64,000 nucleotides of DNA from Amycolatopsis sp. A133. GTDB taxonomy: Bacteria; Actinomycetota; Actinomycetes; Mycobacteriales; Pseudonocardiaceae. A program made the position numbers and the translations under genes. The notes beneath the pieces are model-generated. The model was not told the DNA's origin and made no database searches. It saw only the letters and a program-made list of their open reading frames with translations. Positions 41,591 through 50,190 of this stretch are shown piece by piece (position 1 is the stretch's first letter; each line of letters opens with the position of its first letter). The stretch lies in the NCBI RefSeq assembly GCF_031082405.1, contig NZ_JAVHJU010000033.1:51362-115361 (forward strand), read 5' to 3'.

Positions 41591-42664
41591 GTGACCGAAG
41601 GAGTGTTCACCCGGGGCACCGGGCACGAACAGGTCGTGTACTGCCACGACCAGGCCAGTGGCCTCAAGGCCATCATCGGCATCTACTCCACCGCGCTCGG
41701 CCCCGCACTGGGCGGGACGCGCTTCCACCCCTACGCCACCGAATCCGACGCGCTCGACGACGTGCTCGCGCTGTCCAAGGGCATGGCGTACAAGAACGCG
41801 CTGGCCGGGCTCGACCTCGGCGGCGGCAAGGCCGTCATCATCGGCGACCCGAAGACGCTCAAGTCCGAAGCGCTGTTGCGCGCGTACGGGCGCTTCGTGC
41901 AGTCCCTGGGCGGCCGCTACATCACGGCGTGCGACGTGGGCACGTACGTGCAGGACATGGACGTCGTGGCCCGCGAATGCCAGTACGTCACCGGCCGTTC
42001 GCCCGAGGACGGTGGGGCCGGCGACTCGTCCGTGCTCACCGCGTTCGGCGTCTTCCAGGGCATGCGGGCCTCGGCCGAGCACGTCTGGGGCAGCCCGGAT
42101 CTGGCCGGCAAGCGCGTCGGCGTCGCGGGCGTCGGCAAGGTCGGCCACATCCTCGTCGGGCACCTCGTGGCGGCGGGGGCGCAGGTCACCATCACCGACG
42201 TCTACGCGCCCGCGATCTCGCGCACGCTCGAGAGCCACCCGTCCGTGCAGGTCGCGTCCGATGTGGACACCCTGCTGCGCGCCGAGCTCGACGTCTTCGC
42301 GCCGTGCGCGCTGGGCGGTGTCCTGAACGACGAGACCGTGCCGGTGCTCGGCGCCCGGATCGTCTGCGGCGCGGCGAACAACCAGCTCGCGCACGCGGGC
42401 ATCGACAAGCAGCTCGCCGACCGCGGTGTCCTGTACGCGCCGGACTACCTGGTGAACGCCGGTGGCGTGATCCAGGTCGACGACGAGCGCCACGGCTTCA
42501 ACTTCGACCGCGCGAAGCGCAAGACGACGGCCATCTACGACACGACGAAGGCCGTGTTCGCGCTGGCGGAGACCGACGGCGTGCCCCCGGCGACGGCGGC
42601 CGACCGGCTCGCCGAGCGGCGGATGGCGGAGGTCGGGCGGCTGCGGTCCATCATGACCGTGTGA
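41591..42664 (+). CDS. vdh: Valine (branched-chain) dehydrogenase
   Basis: NAD-dependent Glu/Leu/Phe/Val dehydrogenase that deaminates a branched-chain amino acid to its 2-oxo acid. The 357-residue length equals that of Streptomyces valine dehydrogenase. Motifs include GPALGGTRFHPY, the catalytic lysine region SKGMAYKNALAGLDLGGGKA (residues about 66-85), ITACDVGTYVQDMD, and the NAD fold GVAGVGKVGHILVGHL (about 178-193). GTG 41591 follows AAAGGAG at 41577-41583. It follows kynU by about 200 bp with its own likely promoter. The next gene is coupled by a GTGA overlap. Confidence 0.92.
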   Translation: MTEGVFTRGTGHEQVVYCHDQASGLKAIIGIYSTALGPALGGTRFHPYATESDALDDVLALSKGMAYKNALAGLDLGGGKAVIIGDPKTLKSEALLRAYGRFVQSLGGRYITACDVGTYVQDMDVVARECQYVTGRSPEDGGAGDSSVLTAFGVFQGMRASAEHVWGSPDLAGKRVGVAGVGKVGHILVGHLVAAGAQVTITDVYAPAISRTLESHPSVQVASDVDTLLRAELDVFAPCALGGVLNDETVPVLGARIVCGAANNQLAHAGIDKQLADRGVLYAPDYLVNAGGVIQVDDERHGFNFDRAKRKTTAIYDTTKAVFALAETDGVPPATAADRLAERRMAEVGRLRSIMTV

Positions 42665-43461
42665 GTCTTTCCGCGCTCTTCGAAGCGGCGGGCGTGCGGG
42701 GGTTCCTGCACGCCCGCCGGCTCGGTTCGTCCGACGCCGTCGGGGTGGACGCCGATGCGCCGGTCGTCCTGGCGTCGGTGGTCAAGGTGCCACTGGTGTA
42801 CGAGTTCGCCCGCCAGGTGGCCGCCGGGCTGCTCGACCCGGCGGACCGGGTCCGGGCCTCGGCGGCGGACCGCCTGGGCGGCACCGGTTCGGCGGGTTTC
42901 GCCGACGACGTTTCCTACAGCCTGCGGGACGCGGCGCTGCTGGCCCTTTCGGTGTCGGACAACACGGCCGCGGACCTGCTGTTCGACCGGGTGGGCGTGG
43001 ACAACGTCCGGTCGCTGCTGGCCGAACTGGGGTGCACGCGGACTTCGGTCGTCGGCGCGCCGCGGGACGTCCTGCGCACGATCCTCGAAGACACCGCGGC
43101 GGGCCGGCCGCCGCGGGCACTGGATCCACTGCGGACTTCCGCGACCACACCACGCGAGATGACGACGTTGCTGTCGGCGATCTGGGCCGACGACGTGGGG
43201 GCGCCGGTCCGCGGGTGGATGTCCGCGCAGGTCAGCTGGCACCGGCTGGCCGCGGGCTTCCCGCCGGAGGTGGCGGTGGCGGGCAAGACGGGCACGCTGC
43301 CGGGGATCCGCAACGAAATCGGCGTCGCGACCTACCCGGACGGTACTTCCTACGCGGTCGCGGTGTTCACGGCCGGCGGCGCGGAGACGCTGCGGCGCCC
43401 GGACATCGACCGCGCGATCGGCGCGGCCGCGCGGGCGGCCGTCGATCAGCTGCGCTCGTAG
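42661..43461 (+). CDS. Class A beta-lactamase-like serine hydrolase
   Basis: A 266-residue protein of the beta-lactamase / penicillin-recognising fold. The three active-site motifs are present: S39-V-V-K42 (ASVVKVP), S99-D100-N101 (SVSDNTA) and KTG (AGKTGTLPG). I see no signal peptide, unlike a true beta-lactamase, and the Glu166 motif of the omega loop is not obvious, so a cytoplasmic amidase or esterase role is possible. GTG 42661 overlaps the valine dehydrogenase stop. The last 16 bp overlap the convergent LysR gene. Confidence 0.82.
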   Translation: MSLSALFEAAGVRGFLHARRLGSSDAVGVDADAPVVLASVVKVPLVYEFARQVAAGLLDPADRVRASAADRLGGTGSAGFADDVSYSLRDAALLALSVSDNTAADLLFDRVGVDNVRSLLAELGCTRTSVVGAPRDVLRTILEDTAAGRPPRALDPLRTSATTPREMTTLLSAIWADDVGAPVRGWMSAQVSWHRLAAGFPPEVAVAGKTGTLPGIRNEIGVATYPDGTSYAVAVFTAGGAETLRRPDIDRAIGAAARAAVDQLRS

Positions 43462-44393
43462 AAGACGTCCCACGGCCGGGCGGCCCGCGGCTCCGGCGGC
43501 ACGATCCGCGAAACCCCGTCGTGCTCCAGGACCTCGGCCGTGACTTCGGCGAATTTCCTGGCCTGCGGGTGCGGGCTCGCCGGCGGCCAGGCGAAGGCCA
43601 GCCGCGACCGCAGCACCTCGCCGGCCAGCGGCCGCCACACCACGCGCGGCTCCTTGCGGGGGCCCGGTTCGAACGCCACGCCGTGCCCGGCCAGTACCAG
43701 GCCCAGCACGAACTCCGGGTTGCGGGCGTGCCGGATCGCGGCCGGGCGGAAGCCGTGGTCCCAGCAGGTGCGCAGCAGGGCGTCGTAACTGCCGGGCGCG
43801 GCGGCGCGCGGGGAGTGGACCAGACCTTCCCCGGCCAGGTCGGCGAGGGTCAGCTGGGCGCGGCGGGCCAGCGGCGAGTCGCGCGGGAGCACGACGCCCA
43901 GCGGGGTGTCGACGACCGGGCCGAGCTCGAGCCCGACGAGATCGACGGGCAGCTGCAGCAGCCCGGCGTCGAGTTCCCGGTCGGCGAGCAGCCGGGCCTG
44001 CTCGGCGGTGGTGAGCTCCTGCAGGTCCAGCCGGACGGCCGGGCACTCGTCGGCGAACCGCGTCAAGATCGCGGCCAGCACCCGGCCGGGCAGGTCCGGG
44101 GGCACGCCGGCGCGCAGGCCGTCCAGCTCACCGCGTTCGGCTTTCGCGACGAGCGCCGTCATGCGGTCCCAGCGGGAGAGCAGATCGCGGGCTTCGGCGC
44201 GCAGCACTTCGCCGGCTTCGGTGAGCGTGACGCGCCGGCCGCGCTCGAACAGCTTCGCGCCGAGTTCGGCTTCGAGCCGTTTGACGCGCTGGCTCAACGG
44301 CGGCTGCGCGATCCCGAGCCGCTCGGCGGCCCGGCCGAAGTGCAGTTCGTCGGCGACAACGAGGAAGTACCGCAGCGAACGGAGGTGGTCCAC
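43446..44393 (-). CDS. LysR family transcriptional regulator
   Basis: A 315-residue LysR-type regulator. The N-terminal winged helix is at residues 1-60 (LRYFLVVADELHFGRAAERLGIAQPPLSQRVKRLEAELGAKLF split in the usual helix-turn-helix), followed by a periplasmic-binding-like effector domain (about 90-295). The sequence around LHFGRAAERLGIAQPPLSQ is typical of the CatR/BenM-like group that senses aromatic acids. I chose GTG 44393 because the family pattern begins there. It converges on the beta-lactamase-like gene and is divergent from the Tat-exported metallohydrolase gene 84 bp away, its most likely target. Confidence 0.9.
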   Translation of the reverse strand: MDHLRSLRYFLVVADELHFGRAAERLGIAQPPLSQRVKRLEAELGAKLFERGRRVTLTEAGEVLRAEARDLLSRWDRMTALVAKAERGELDGLRAGVPPDLPGRVLAAILTRFADECPAVRLDLQELTTAEQARLLADRELDAGLLQLPVDLVGLELGPVVDTPLGVVLPRDSPLARRAQLTLADLAGEGLVHSPRAAAPGSYDALLRTCWDHGFRPAAIRHARNPEFVLGLVLAGHGVAFEPGPRKEPRVVWRPLAGEVLRSRLAFAWPPASPHPQARKFAEVTAEVLEHDGVSRIVPPEPRAARPWDVFYERS

Positions 44394-44477
44394 GCTGTGA
44401 CGATAGCCGTTTTGATATCGGAAGGCCGGCTCGTCGATCTTGGACAGCCGCCCCCGGCTCGTGGTCAGGTGTCCGGT

Positions 44478-45410
44478 ATGGACAAAGGATTCAGCAGGCG
44501 CGGGCTGTTCGGCGCGAGCGCGGCGGCGGCGGCCATCCTGGCGGGCGCCCCGGCCGCGGCTTCGGCTTCGGCTCGTTCCGGGATGACGTTGCGCTGGTGG
44601 GGAAACAACGGCTGGGAGATCCGGGTCGGGACGAAGACGATCCTGATCGACCCGTGGCTGACCCGGTTCAAGACGGGAACGTACACGCCGGCGGGTGCGA
44701 ACCCCCGCACCCCGCTTTCGGTGAACCGCGCGCTGATCGACGGCTACCTCGACCGCGGTTTCCTGCGGGCGGACCACATCCTGGTGACGCACGGCCACTA
44801 CGACCACTTGACGGACGTCCCGTACCTGGCCGAACGCACGGGAGCGACGGTGCTCGGCACCGAGACGCACTTGAGTCTCATGGCGGCGTTGGGTGCCCCG
44901 GAGGACCAGCTGGCGATCGCGACGGGCGGGGAGGACCTGACGTTCGACGGCTACTCGATCCGGGTGCTGCGCTCCCTGCACTCGGCGACGGGCACGCGGG
45001 CCCAGGTGGCGTTCCCGGGCACCCGGCCACTGTCGCGACGGGACCGGCCGCGGGTGATCTCGGATCTGCTGGAGGGCGGCACGCTGGCGTACGTGGTGTC
45101 CGGGGGCGGGGCGAGCGTGCTGGATTTCGGGGGTTCGAATTACGTCGAGTCCGAGCTGGCGGGGCTTCGGCCGGACGTGGTGTTGCTGCCGCCGGGCGGG
45201 GTGAAGGTGACGGACTACGTGCCGCGCTTGCTGCGCACGGTGGGGAACCCCCGGTTTGTGGCGGCGACGCACTGGGACGACTTCGACCTGCCGCTGGGGC
45301 AGGCGCACGATCCCAACGGCGGGTTGGAGATGCTGCGCGCGGCGGTCGCTGCGGCGAGTCCGGGGAGCGAGTTCGTGGTGCTGGATCACCTGGGTTCGTT
45401 CACGCCGTAG
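44478..45410 (+). CDS. Tat-exported MBL-fold metallohydrolase
   Basis: A 310-residue protein with a twin-arginine signal (SRRGLFGASAAAAAILAGAP, residues 6-25). The metallo-beta-lactamase fold shows HGHYDH (His105, His107, Asp109, His110), a further histidine region RVLRSLHSATG, and a late ATHWDDFDLP histidine. It resembles UlaG/RomA-like L-ascorbate-lactonase-type members more than beta-lactamases. A folded, metal-loaded enzyme exported by Tat is consistent with the signal. Substrate unknown. ATG 44478 is 84 bp from the divergent LysR gene. Confidence 0.85.
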   Translation: MDKGFSRRGLFGASAAAAAILAGAPAAASASARSGMTLRWWGNNGWEIRVGTKTILIDPWLTRFKTGTYTPAGANPRTPLSVNRALIDGYLDRGFLRADHILVTHGHYDHLTDVPYLAERTGATVLGTETHLSLMAALGAPEDQLAIATGGEDLTFDGYSIRVLRSLHSATGTRAQVAFPGTRPLSRRDRPRVISDLLEGGTLAYVVSGGGASVLDFGGSNYVESELAGLRPDVVLLPPGGVKVTDYVPRLLRTVGNPRFVAATHWDDFDLPLGQAHDPNGGLEMLRAAVAAASPGSEFVVLDHLGSFTP

Positions 45411-45482
45411 CCGGTTGTCCACCGTCCCGCCGTGATGGGGAAAGCTCAGTCGCGAGAGAGGCGAAACCGCCGGCGCGTGATG

Positions 45483-45533
45483 TCGCGAATGACTCATTCG
45501 GGACCTCCGAGGTCCCCAATGAGTCATTCGCGA
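45483..45533. repeat. Palindromic repeat, family D, copy 1
   Basis: Outer 16-bp arms TCGCGAATGACTCATT (45483-45498) and complement (45518-45533), one mismatched pair, then inner 7-bp arms GGGACCT / AGGTCCC around CCG. The whole 51-bp unit would form a long hairpin between convergent genes. A second copy is at 48761-48817. Frames crossing it give ANDS-F-TSEVPNESFAT-type peptides, which I regard as spurious. Confidence 0.92.
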
Positions 45534-45566
45534 CGCCCGGTTGAGCTGCCCGCCCCCGCCCCGCCG

Positions 45567-46727
45567 TCAGCGCGGAGCCGGCTCGGTCCGCGGACTTCGC
45601 CGGAACCCGGCCCGGGAAGGGCGGGGCCCGGCCCGGATCGCCGCCACGACGAGCACCACCCCCGCCAGGACGGCGACCAGCAGGTAGGCGTTGCCGATGA
45701 TCGCCTGCCCGGCGGTCCAGTCCCGCTCCCGGCCCTGACCTCCCGGCACCACCGCCACCGTCCAGCCGGTGAACAACACCGCCAAGGCCAGGGCGAACCA
45801 CCGGCGGCCGCCGGCGAGGAGGTACCCGAGGGCGGGCACGATCCACACCCAGTGGTGCGTCCACGAAATCGGGCTCACCAGCAGCGCGCACCCGGCGGTG
45901 ACCAGCAGCGCGCCGCGGTCGTCGCCCTCCCGGTGCCGCCACCGGACCACGATCGCGGCGCCCGCCACCGCCGGCGCCGCGAACGCGAGCGGCCAGACCG
46001 CGCCGGGCGCCGTGCGGGCGGCGAACCCCGCCCACGACTGGTTGCCCACCCAGCCCTTCATCTGCGCGAAGTGGTCGTTGAACAGCGCCGACGTCCAGTA
46101 CCGGGCCGAATCGGACGGCAGCAGCACGGCGCCCAGTGCGGTGGCCGCGGCGAAGGTGCCGAGCGCCCGGAACGCGTCCGCGCGGCGGCCGGTGAGCAGC
46201 AGGTGCGCGACGAAGATCAACGGCACCAGCTTGACCGCCGCCGCGAGTCCGATGAGGACACCGCCGCCGGCACCGCGCCGGCGCAGCACGTCGACGACCA
46301 CCAGCGCCATCAGGACCAGGTTGAGCTGGCCCAGCCCGACGGTCTGCCACACCGGCTGCAGGCCGAACGCGGCGAGCAGCGGCGCGGCACCCGGCGCGTA
46401 CGGACGCAGGACCAGCGCCAGCGCGGGTGCCGCGGTCAGCGCGATCAGCCCCCAGCACCACTGCACGGGCACCGCGGCGAACGGGGTGAACAGCAGCGCC
46501 GCGAACGGCGGGTAGGTGAACGGCAGCTCCGGCGCCCAGCCGGGCAACCCCGAGAGGTGCCCGTAGAGCGGTTCCCCGCGGAGCACGGCCATGCCACCCG
46601 CGCGGTACACCGCGGAGTCGACGCCGAGCGGGCGGCCGAGCGACCACCACACCACCGCCACGAGCCCCAAGACCGCGGTCACGGTCAACGTCGCGGTCCT
46701 GGTGCGCCCGATCCCCATGGCCGCCAC
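45567..46727 (-). CDS. GT87-family membrane mannosyltransferase-like protein (DUF2029)
   Basis: A 386-residue polytopic membrane protein of the GT87 / DUF2029 family, whose mycobacterial members use polyprenyl-phosphate mannose to build lipomannan and other envelope glycans. The first loop contains the conserved acidic segment GVDSAVYRAGGMAVLRGEPLYG (about residues 36-57), followed by LPFTYPPFAALLF and GLAAAVKLVPLIF, and later SPISWTHHWVWIVPALGYL with paired histidines. About ten helices are visible. GTG 46727 is used; ATG 46718 is equally possible. Two TACCCGGGTA palindromes lie upstream. Confidence 0.87.
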   Translation of the reverse strand: MAAMGIGRTRTATLTVTAVLGLVAVVWWSLGRPLGVDSAVYRAGGMAVLRGEPLYGHLSGLPGWAPELPFTYPPFAALLFTPFAAVPVQWCWGLIALTAAPALALVLRPYAPGAAPLLAAFGLQPVWQTVGLGQLNLVLMALVVVDVLRRRGAGGGVLIGLAAAVKLVPLIFVAHLLLTGRRADAFRALGTFAAATALGAVLLPSDSARYWTSALFNDHFAQMKGWVGNQSWAGFAARTAPGAVWPLAFAAPAVAGAAIVVRWRHREGDDRGALLVTAGCALLVSPISWTHHWVWIVPALGYLLAGGRRWFALALAVLFTGWTVAVVPGGQGRERDWTAGQAIIGNAYLLVAVLAGVVLVVAAIRAGPRPSRAGFRRSPRTEPAPR

Positions 46728-46780
46728 GATGGCCGACGGCGGCCGCCCGGTCGTCGTGCCCGGGTGCCGTCTTCCGGTGC

Positions 46781-46820
46781 TACCCGGGTAGGGCCGCGGG
46801 TCCCGCGTGCTACCCGGGTA
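46781..46820. promoter_or_regulatory. Two TACCCGGGTA palindromes 30 bp apart
   Basis: TACCCGGGTA occurs at 46781-46790 and 46811-46820, each preceded by GTGC, about three helical turns apart. They lie between the response regulator stop and the GT87 gene start, both read on the minus strand. They may be the target of the LuxR-type regulator encoded just upstream. Confidence 0.55.
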
Positions 46821-47486
46821 TCACCGGCCGGGCACCACGATGCCCGCTTCGTAGGCGGCCACGACCGCCTGCGCCCGGTCACGCGCGCCGAGCTTGGCGA
46901 ACACCCGGCTGACGTGGGTTTTTGCGGTCTGTTCGGCGATCACCAGCGTCTCGGCGATCTCCGTGTTGGACAGGCCCCTCGCGACCAGGCGGAGCACCTC
47001 GGTCTCGCGCTCGGTCAGGTCCGCGATCCCGGCCCGCCCCCGGGACCCGGGCTCGGCGGCCCGGCCGCGGACGGCGAACTCGCCGATGAGCCTGCGGGTG
47101 ACCGACGGGGCGAACAGCGCGTTGCCCGCGGCGACCACGCGCACCGCGACGACCAGGTCGTCCAGCGGCGCGTCCTTGAGGAGGAACCCGCTGGCCCCCG
47201 CCCGCAGCGCACCGTAGACGTACTCGTCGATGTCGAACGTCGTCAGCATCAGCACGCGGACACCGCCACCCGCGCCGAGGATGCGGCGCGTGGCTTCCAA
47301 GCCGTCCACGCCCGGCATCCGGACGTCCATCAGCACGACGTCGGGGGCAAGTTCCGCGCAGCGCGTCACCGCTTCGGCGCCGTTCGCGGCCTCGCCGGCG
47401 ACCCGGATGTCGTCCTGCGCGTCGAGAACGGCGCGGAAGCTCTGCCGGACCATCGTCTGGTCGTCGGCGACGAGCACGGAAATCAC
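46821..47486 (-). CDS. NarL/LuxR-family response regulator
   Basis: A 221-residue two-component regulator. The receiver domain has acidic residues Asp8-Asp9, phosphoacceptor Asp54 (VVLMDVRMPG), a threonine pair in MLTTFD and Lys104 (LLKDAPL). The C-terminal LuxR helix-turn-helix (about 155-212) reads LTERETEVLRLVARGLSNTEIAETL followed by HVSRVFAKLGARDR. GTG 47486 overlaps the kinase stop by four bases, so kinase and regulator are coupled. The closely following GT87 gene, preceded by twin palindromes, is a candidate target. Confidence 0.94.
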   Translation of the reverse strand: MISVLVADDQTMVRQSFRAVLDAQDDIRVAGEAANGAEAVTRCAELAPDVVLMDVRMPGVDGLEATRRILGAGGGVRVLMLTTFDIDEYVYGALRAGASGFLLKDAPLDDLVVAVRVVAAGNALFAPSVTRRLIGEFAVRGRAAEPGSRGRAGIADLTERETEVLRLVARGLSNTEIAETLVIAEQTAKTHVSRVFAKLGARDRAQAVVAAYEAGIVVPGR

Positions 47487-48706
47487 GCGTTCTCCTCGTG
47501 GTCCAGCGGCAGGTCCGCGGTCACTTCGAACCCGCCGTCGGCCGTCGGGCCGGCCACCAGCCTGCCACCGAGCATCGCGGCCCGCTCGCGCATGCCGAGC
47601 AGTCCGTGCCCCGGTGGTCCCGGCCGCCCGGGCCCACCGGGGGCGTTGCGCACCGCCGCGTGCACGGAACCGGCGCCGACCCGCAGGTCCACGTCGATCG
47701 CCGCCCCGGGCGCGTGCCGGACCGCGTTGCTCAGCGCCTCCTGCACGATCCGGTAGGCCGACAGCGCGACGCCGGCGGGCAGCGCGTCGAAGTCACCGTC
47801 CACCCGCACCGTGCAGGCGGCGCCGAGGGCACGCACCCGCTCCGCCAGCTCGGCCACCCGGGTGATGTCCGGCTGCGGCGCGAGCGGTCCGGCGGTGCTG
47901 TCGGTCCGCAGCACGCCGAGCAGCCGGCGCATCTCGACCATGCCTTCCCGGGCCGTCCCGGTCAGCTCGGCGAACTCGTCGCGCAGGTCGTCCGGCAGGC
48001 CGGGGAAGCGGTAAGGCGCGGAGCCGGTGCGCAGCGCGAGCACGGACATGTGGTGGGCGACCACGTCGTGCAGCTCGCGGGCGATGCGCGCGCGTTCCTC
48101 GAGGACCGCGGCCCTGGTCTCCTCCGCCGCCCGCCTCCGCTGCTGTTCGGCGATTTCCCGTTCGGCGACGCGCCGCTGGCGCACCGCGTTGCCGGCGAGC
48201 AGCAGCGCGCTCATCAGCGCCACCAGCAGGGCCAGGTCGCGCCAGTCCTCGACCCGGACGCCCATCGCGGCGGCGGAAACCACGCCGGCCACGACCAGGA
48301 CGGCCTGCCCGTGGCCCGCCGCGAGCAGGAACCAGACCAGCGCGCCGGTCAGCGCCAGCCCCGGTGACCACGGCCAGCCCCACAACCGCGTCAGGCCCGG
48401 GTACGCGGGCGGCGTGGCGACGATCAGCACGACGAGCAGCCGCCACGCCCACAACGGCGACCGGACGGCGACGATCGCGGGCACCACGCTCGCCGCGGCG
48501 ATCCCGAGGGCGAGCGGGCTGCCTGCCGGTTGCCCCGGTGCGGTCTGCGCCGCCAGGAATCCGCTCCAGAGCCCGATCACCACCGCGGCGGCGGCCCGCA
48601 GCCGGGACAGACCGGCCGACCGCGCCCGGACCTCGGGCCGGCTCCCGGCGTAGAGGACGTACCGCGTGACCCGCCACAGCCCGCCCCACCGCACCCGACC
48701 GGCCAT
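47483..48706 (-). CDS. NarL-type sensor histidine kinase
   Basis: A 407-residue membrane kinase of the HisKA_3 type. About five to six hydrophobic helices occupy residues 35-175 with no large external domain, suggesting an intramembrane sensor. The phosphoacceptor is His213 in ARIARELHDVVAHHMSVLAL. The HATPase region has the N-box YRIVQEALSNAVRHAPG and a G-box HGLLGMRERAAMLGG, with a glycine/proline-rich insertion (GGPGRPGPPG) in place of a longer ATP lid. It starts at ATG 48706 and is coupled to the response regulator downstream. Confidence 0.92.
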   Translation of the reverse strand: MAGRVRWGGLWRVTRYVLYAGSRPEVRARSAGLSRLRAAAAVVIGLWSGFLAAQTAPGQPAGSPLALGIAAASVVPAIVAVRSPLWAWRLLVVLIVATPPAYPGLTRLWGWPWSPGLALTGALVWFLLAAGHGQAVLVVAGVVSAAAMGVRVEDWRDLALLVALMSALLLAGNAVRQRRVAEREIAEQQRRRAAEETRAAVLEERARIARELHDVVAHHMSVLALRTGSAPYRFPGLPDDLRDEFAELTGTAREGMVEMRRLLGVLRTDSTAGPLAPQPDITRVAELAERVRALGAACTVRVDGDFDALPAGVALSAYRIVQEALSNAVRHAPGAAIDVDLRVGAGSVHAAVRNAPGGPGRPGPPGHGLLGMRERAAMLGGRLVAGPTADGGFEVTADLPLDHEENA

Positions 48707-48760
48707 CGGCCCACCCTAGGACGCCGGGGGACGTGGCCCGCACGCGTGGCCGCCGGTCCG

Positions 48761-48817
48761 GTGCCGCGAATGACTCATCCGGGACCTCCGGCGTCGCGAA
48801 TGAGTCATTCGCGGCAC
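48761..48817. repeat. Palindromic repeat, family D, copy 2
   Basis: Perfect 18-bp arms (GTGCCGCGAATGACTCAT at 48761-48778 and complement at 48800-48817) around a 21-nt centre that retains CGGGACCTCCG of copy 1. It lies upstream of the NarL-type kinase gene and downstream of the DUF5302 gene. Confidence 0.92.
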
Positions 48818-48845
48818 GTGCGCCTCCACCCGGGCCGGGTACGGC

Positions 48846-48881
48846 GAAGGCCACCACGAACGTTCGTCCGTGGTGGCCTTC
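48846..48881 (-). terminator. Terminator hairpin after the DUF5302 gene
   Basis: Perfect 13-bp arms GAAGGCCACCACG (48846-48858) and complement (48869-48881) with a 10-nt loop, 27 bp past the stop of the minus-strand DUF5302 gene. No T tract. Confidence 0.75.
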
Positions 48882-48907
48882 GGAAGCTCCCGGCAGCCGC
48901 CGGAGCG

Positions 48908-49093
48908 TCAGCCGCTCTTGCGGCGGAACGTGCGCTTGTTCGCCGCCGGACCGTGGGCGTGCTGGTTCTTGCCGCCCGCGTTCTCGTGCGCGGCGCCCGA
49001 CCGGGCGTGAGCCTGCTTGCGTTCCAGTGCTTCGCGGAACTTGCGCTTGACGTCGTCCTCCTCGCCGCTGGGCGACGGGTCCGGTTCACTCAT
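48908..49093 (-). CDS. DUF5302 small basic protein
   Basis: A 61-residue hydrophilic protein (MSEPDPSPSGEEDDVKRKF... ending KRTFRRKSG) matching the actinobacterial DUF5302 family, which is acidic at the start, then rich in Lys, Arg, His and Asn, and likely disordered. Function unknown. ATG 49093 follows CGGAGGTAAGC; an upstream extension to 49141 looks spurious. A strong hairpin follows the gene, so it is probably monocistronic. Confidence 0.85.
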   Translation of the reverse strand: MSEPDPSPSGEEDDVKRKFREALERKQAHARSGAAHENAGGKNQHAHGPAANKRTFRRKSG

Positions 49094-49175
49094 GCTTACC
49101 TCCGAAAATGACGACGTGTGACCGCTCCAGCCTGGCATCACTCAAACCGCTTGGCGAGTCGATTTGGTCACGTCG

Positions 49176-50132
49176 TCAGCGTTGGGGGGACGGCACGCCG
49201 CCGAACTGCACCGACTTGCGGGTCAGGGGGCGGCCGCAGTGGTCGCACAGCAGCATCGGGCGCAGCCGCTCGCCGCATTCGACGTGGTGCAGCGTGATGT
49301 CCGGCTCCTGGTCCGCCACCTCGAAGCCGCGCGACCACTCGGCGATGAACGCCAGCGCCGGGAAGAACGCCAGGCCCTTCGCCGTCAGGCGGTAGTCGCG
49401 GGCGTCGGTGCGGGTCTTCGCCGTGCCGGTGCGCAGGACGCCGACCTCGACGAGCTTGCTCAGCCGGGCCGACAGCACGCTCGGCCCGATCCCCAGCTCG
49501 CGCTCGAACTCCGAAAAGTGCCGGCAGCCGAGCAGCGCCGAAACCAGCAGGCCGGTCGACCAGCGGTCGCCGAGCAGCTCCATCGTGTCGGGGAAGAACA
49601 TCAGCGGGTCGCCGGCGAGGGAATCCGCGTCCTTGCGGCGGAAGCGCTTGGACGCCGTCGCCGCCGCGACGCCGGTGCTGTCCAGCCGTTCCGCGCGAAC
49701 GTCGCGCGCGTCGACCCGGCGGCCGCAGGCGGCGCAGCCGAGAGGCGCTGATGTAGCCAGCTCGCAGTCGAGGTGGATCAGCGTCGGCAGCACGGCGCGG
49801 CGGCCCTCCACCCACTCGCGTTCCCACGCCCAGATCGAAATGAGCAGCGGCCACAGCTCCAGGCCGCGCTCGGTCAGCCGGTACTCGTGCCGCGTCCGGC
49901 GCGCGTCCCGGTACGGCACCCGGGTGAGCATGCCCGCGTCCACCATGTCCCGCAGCCGTCCCGACAACGCCGTCGGCGAAATGCCCAGCCGCAGGCGCAG
50001 CTCCTCGTACCGCCGGAAGCGCAGGAAGAGGCTCTGCAGGATGAGCAGCGTCCACTGGTCGCCGACGAGCTCGAGCGCTCGCCGGAGCGGATCGCCCGCC
50101 GGCCGGACGCGGTGCGCAGGCGCTTCGGTCAC
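49176..50132 (-). CDS. HxlR-family regulator with two tandem DNA-binding domains
   Basis: A 318-residue protein made of two HxlR winged-helix units. The first (residues 18-105) has VGDQWTLLILQSLFLRFRRYEELRLRLGISPTALSGRL split over the fold, and the second (about 178-270) has LGDRWSTGLLVSALLGCRHFSEFERELGIGPSVLSARL. Each is followed by a short Cys pair ribbon (CAACGRR and CDHCGRP). HxlR proteins are normally about 110-residue dimers, so this looks like a fused pseudo-dimer. GTG 50132 is 123 bp from the divergent carotenoid oxygenase gene, its likely target. Confidence 0.88.
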   Translation of the reverse strand: MTEAPAHRVRPAGDPLRRALELVGDQWTLLILQSLFLRFRRYEELRLRLGISPTALSGRLRDMVDAGMLTRVPYRDARRTRHEYRLTERGLELWPLLISIWAWEREWVEGRRAVLPTLIHLDCELATSAPLGCAACGRRVDARDVRAERLDSTGVAAATASKRFRRKDADSLAGDPLMFFPDTMELLGDRWSTGLLVSALLGCRHFSEFERELGIGPSVLSARLSKLVEVGVLRTGTAKTRTDARDYRLTAKGLAFFPALAFIAEWSRGFEVADQEPDITLHHVECGERLRPMLLCDHCGRPLTRKSVQFGGVPSPQR

Positions 50133-50190
50133 TACTTCCCCCTCGTTTCACAGCGGCCTCAGCGTACCTGACTACATCAAAAGAAGCCTA

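Noticed and set aside
42661..43461. Secreted antibiotic-resistance beta-lactamase
   Set aside because: No signal peptide and no clear omega-loop glutamate; the gene is coupled to valine dehydrogenase.
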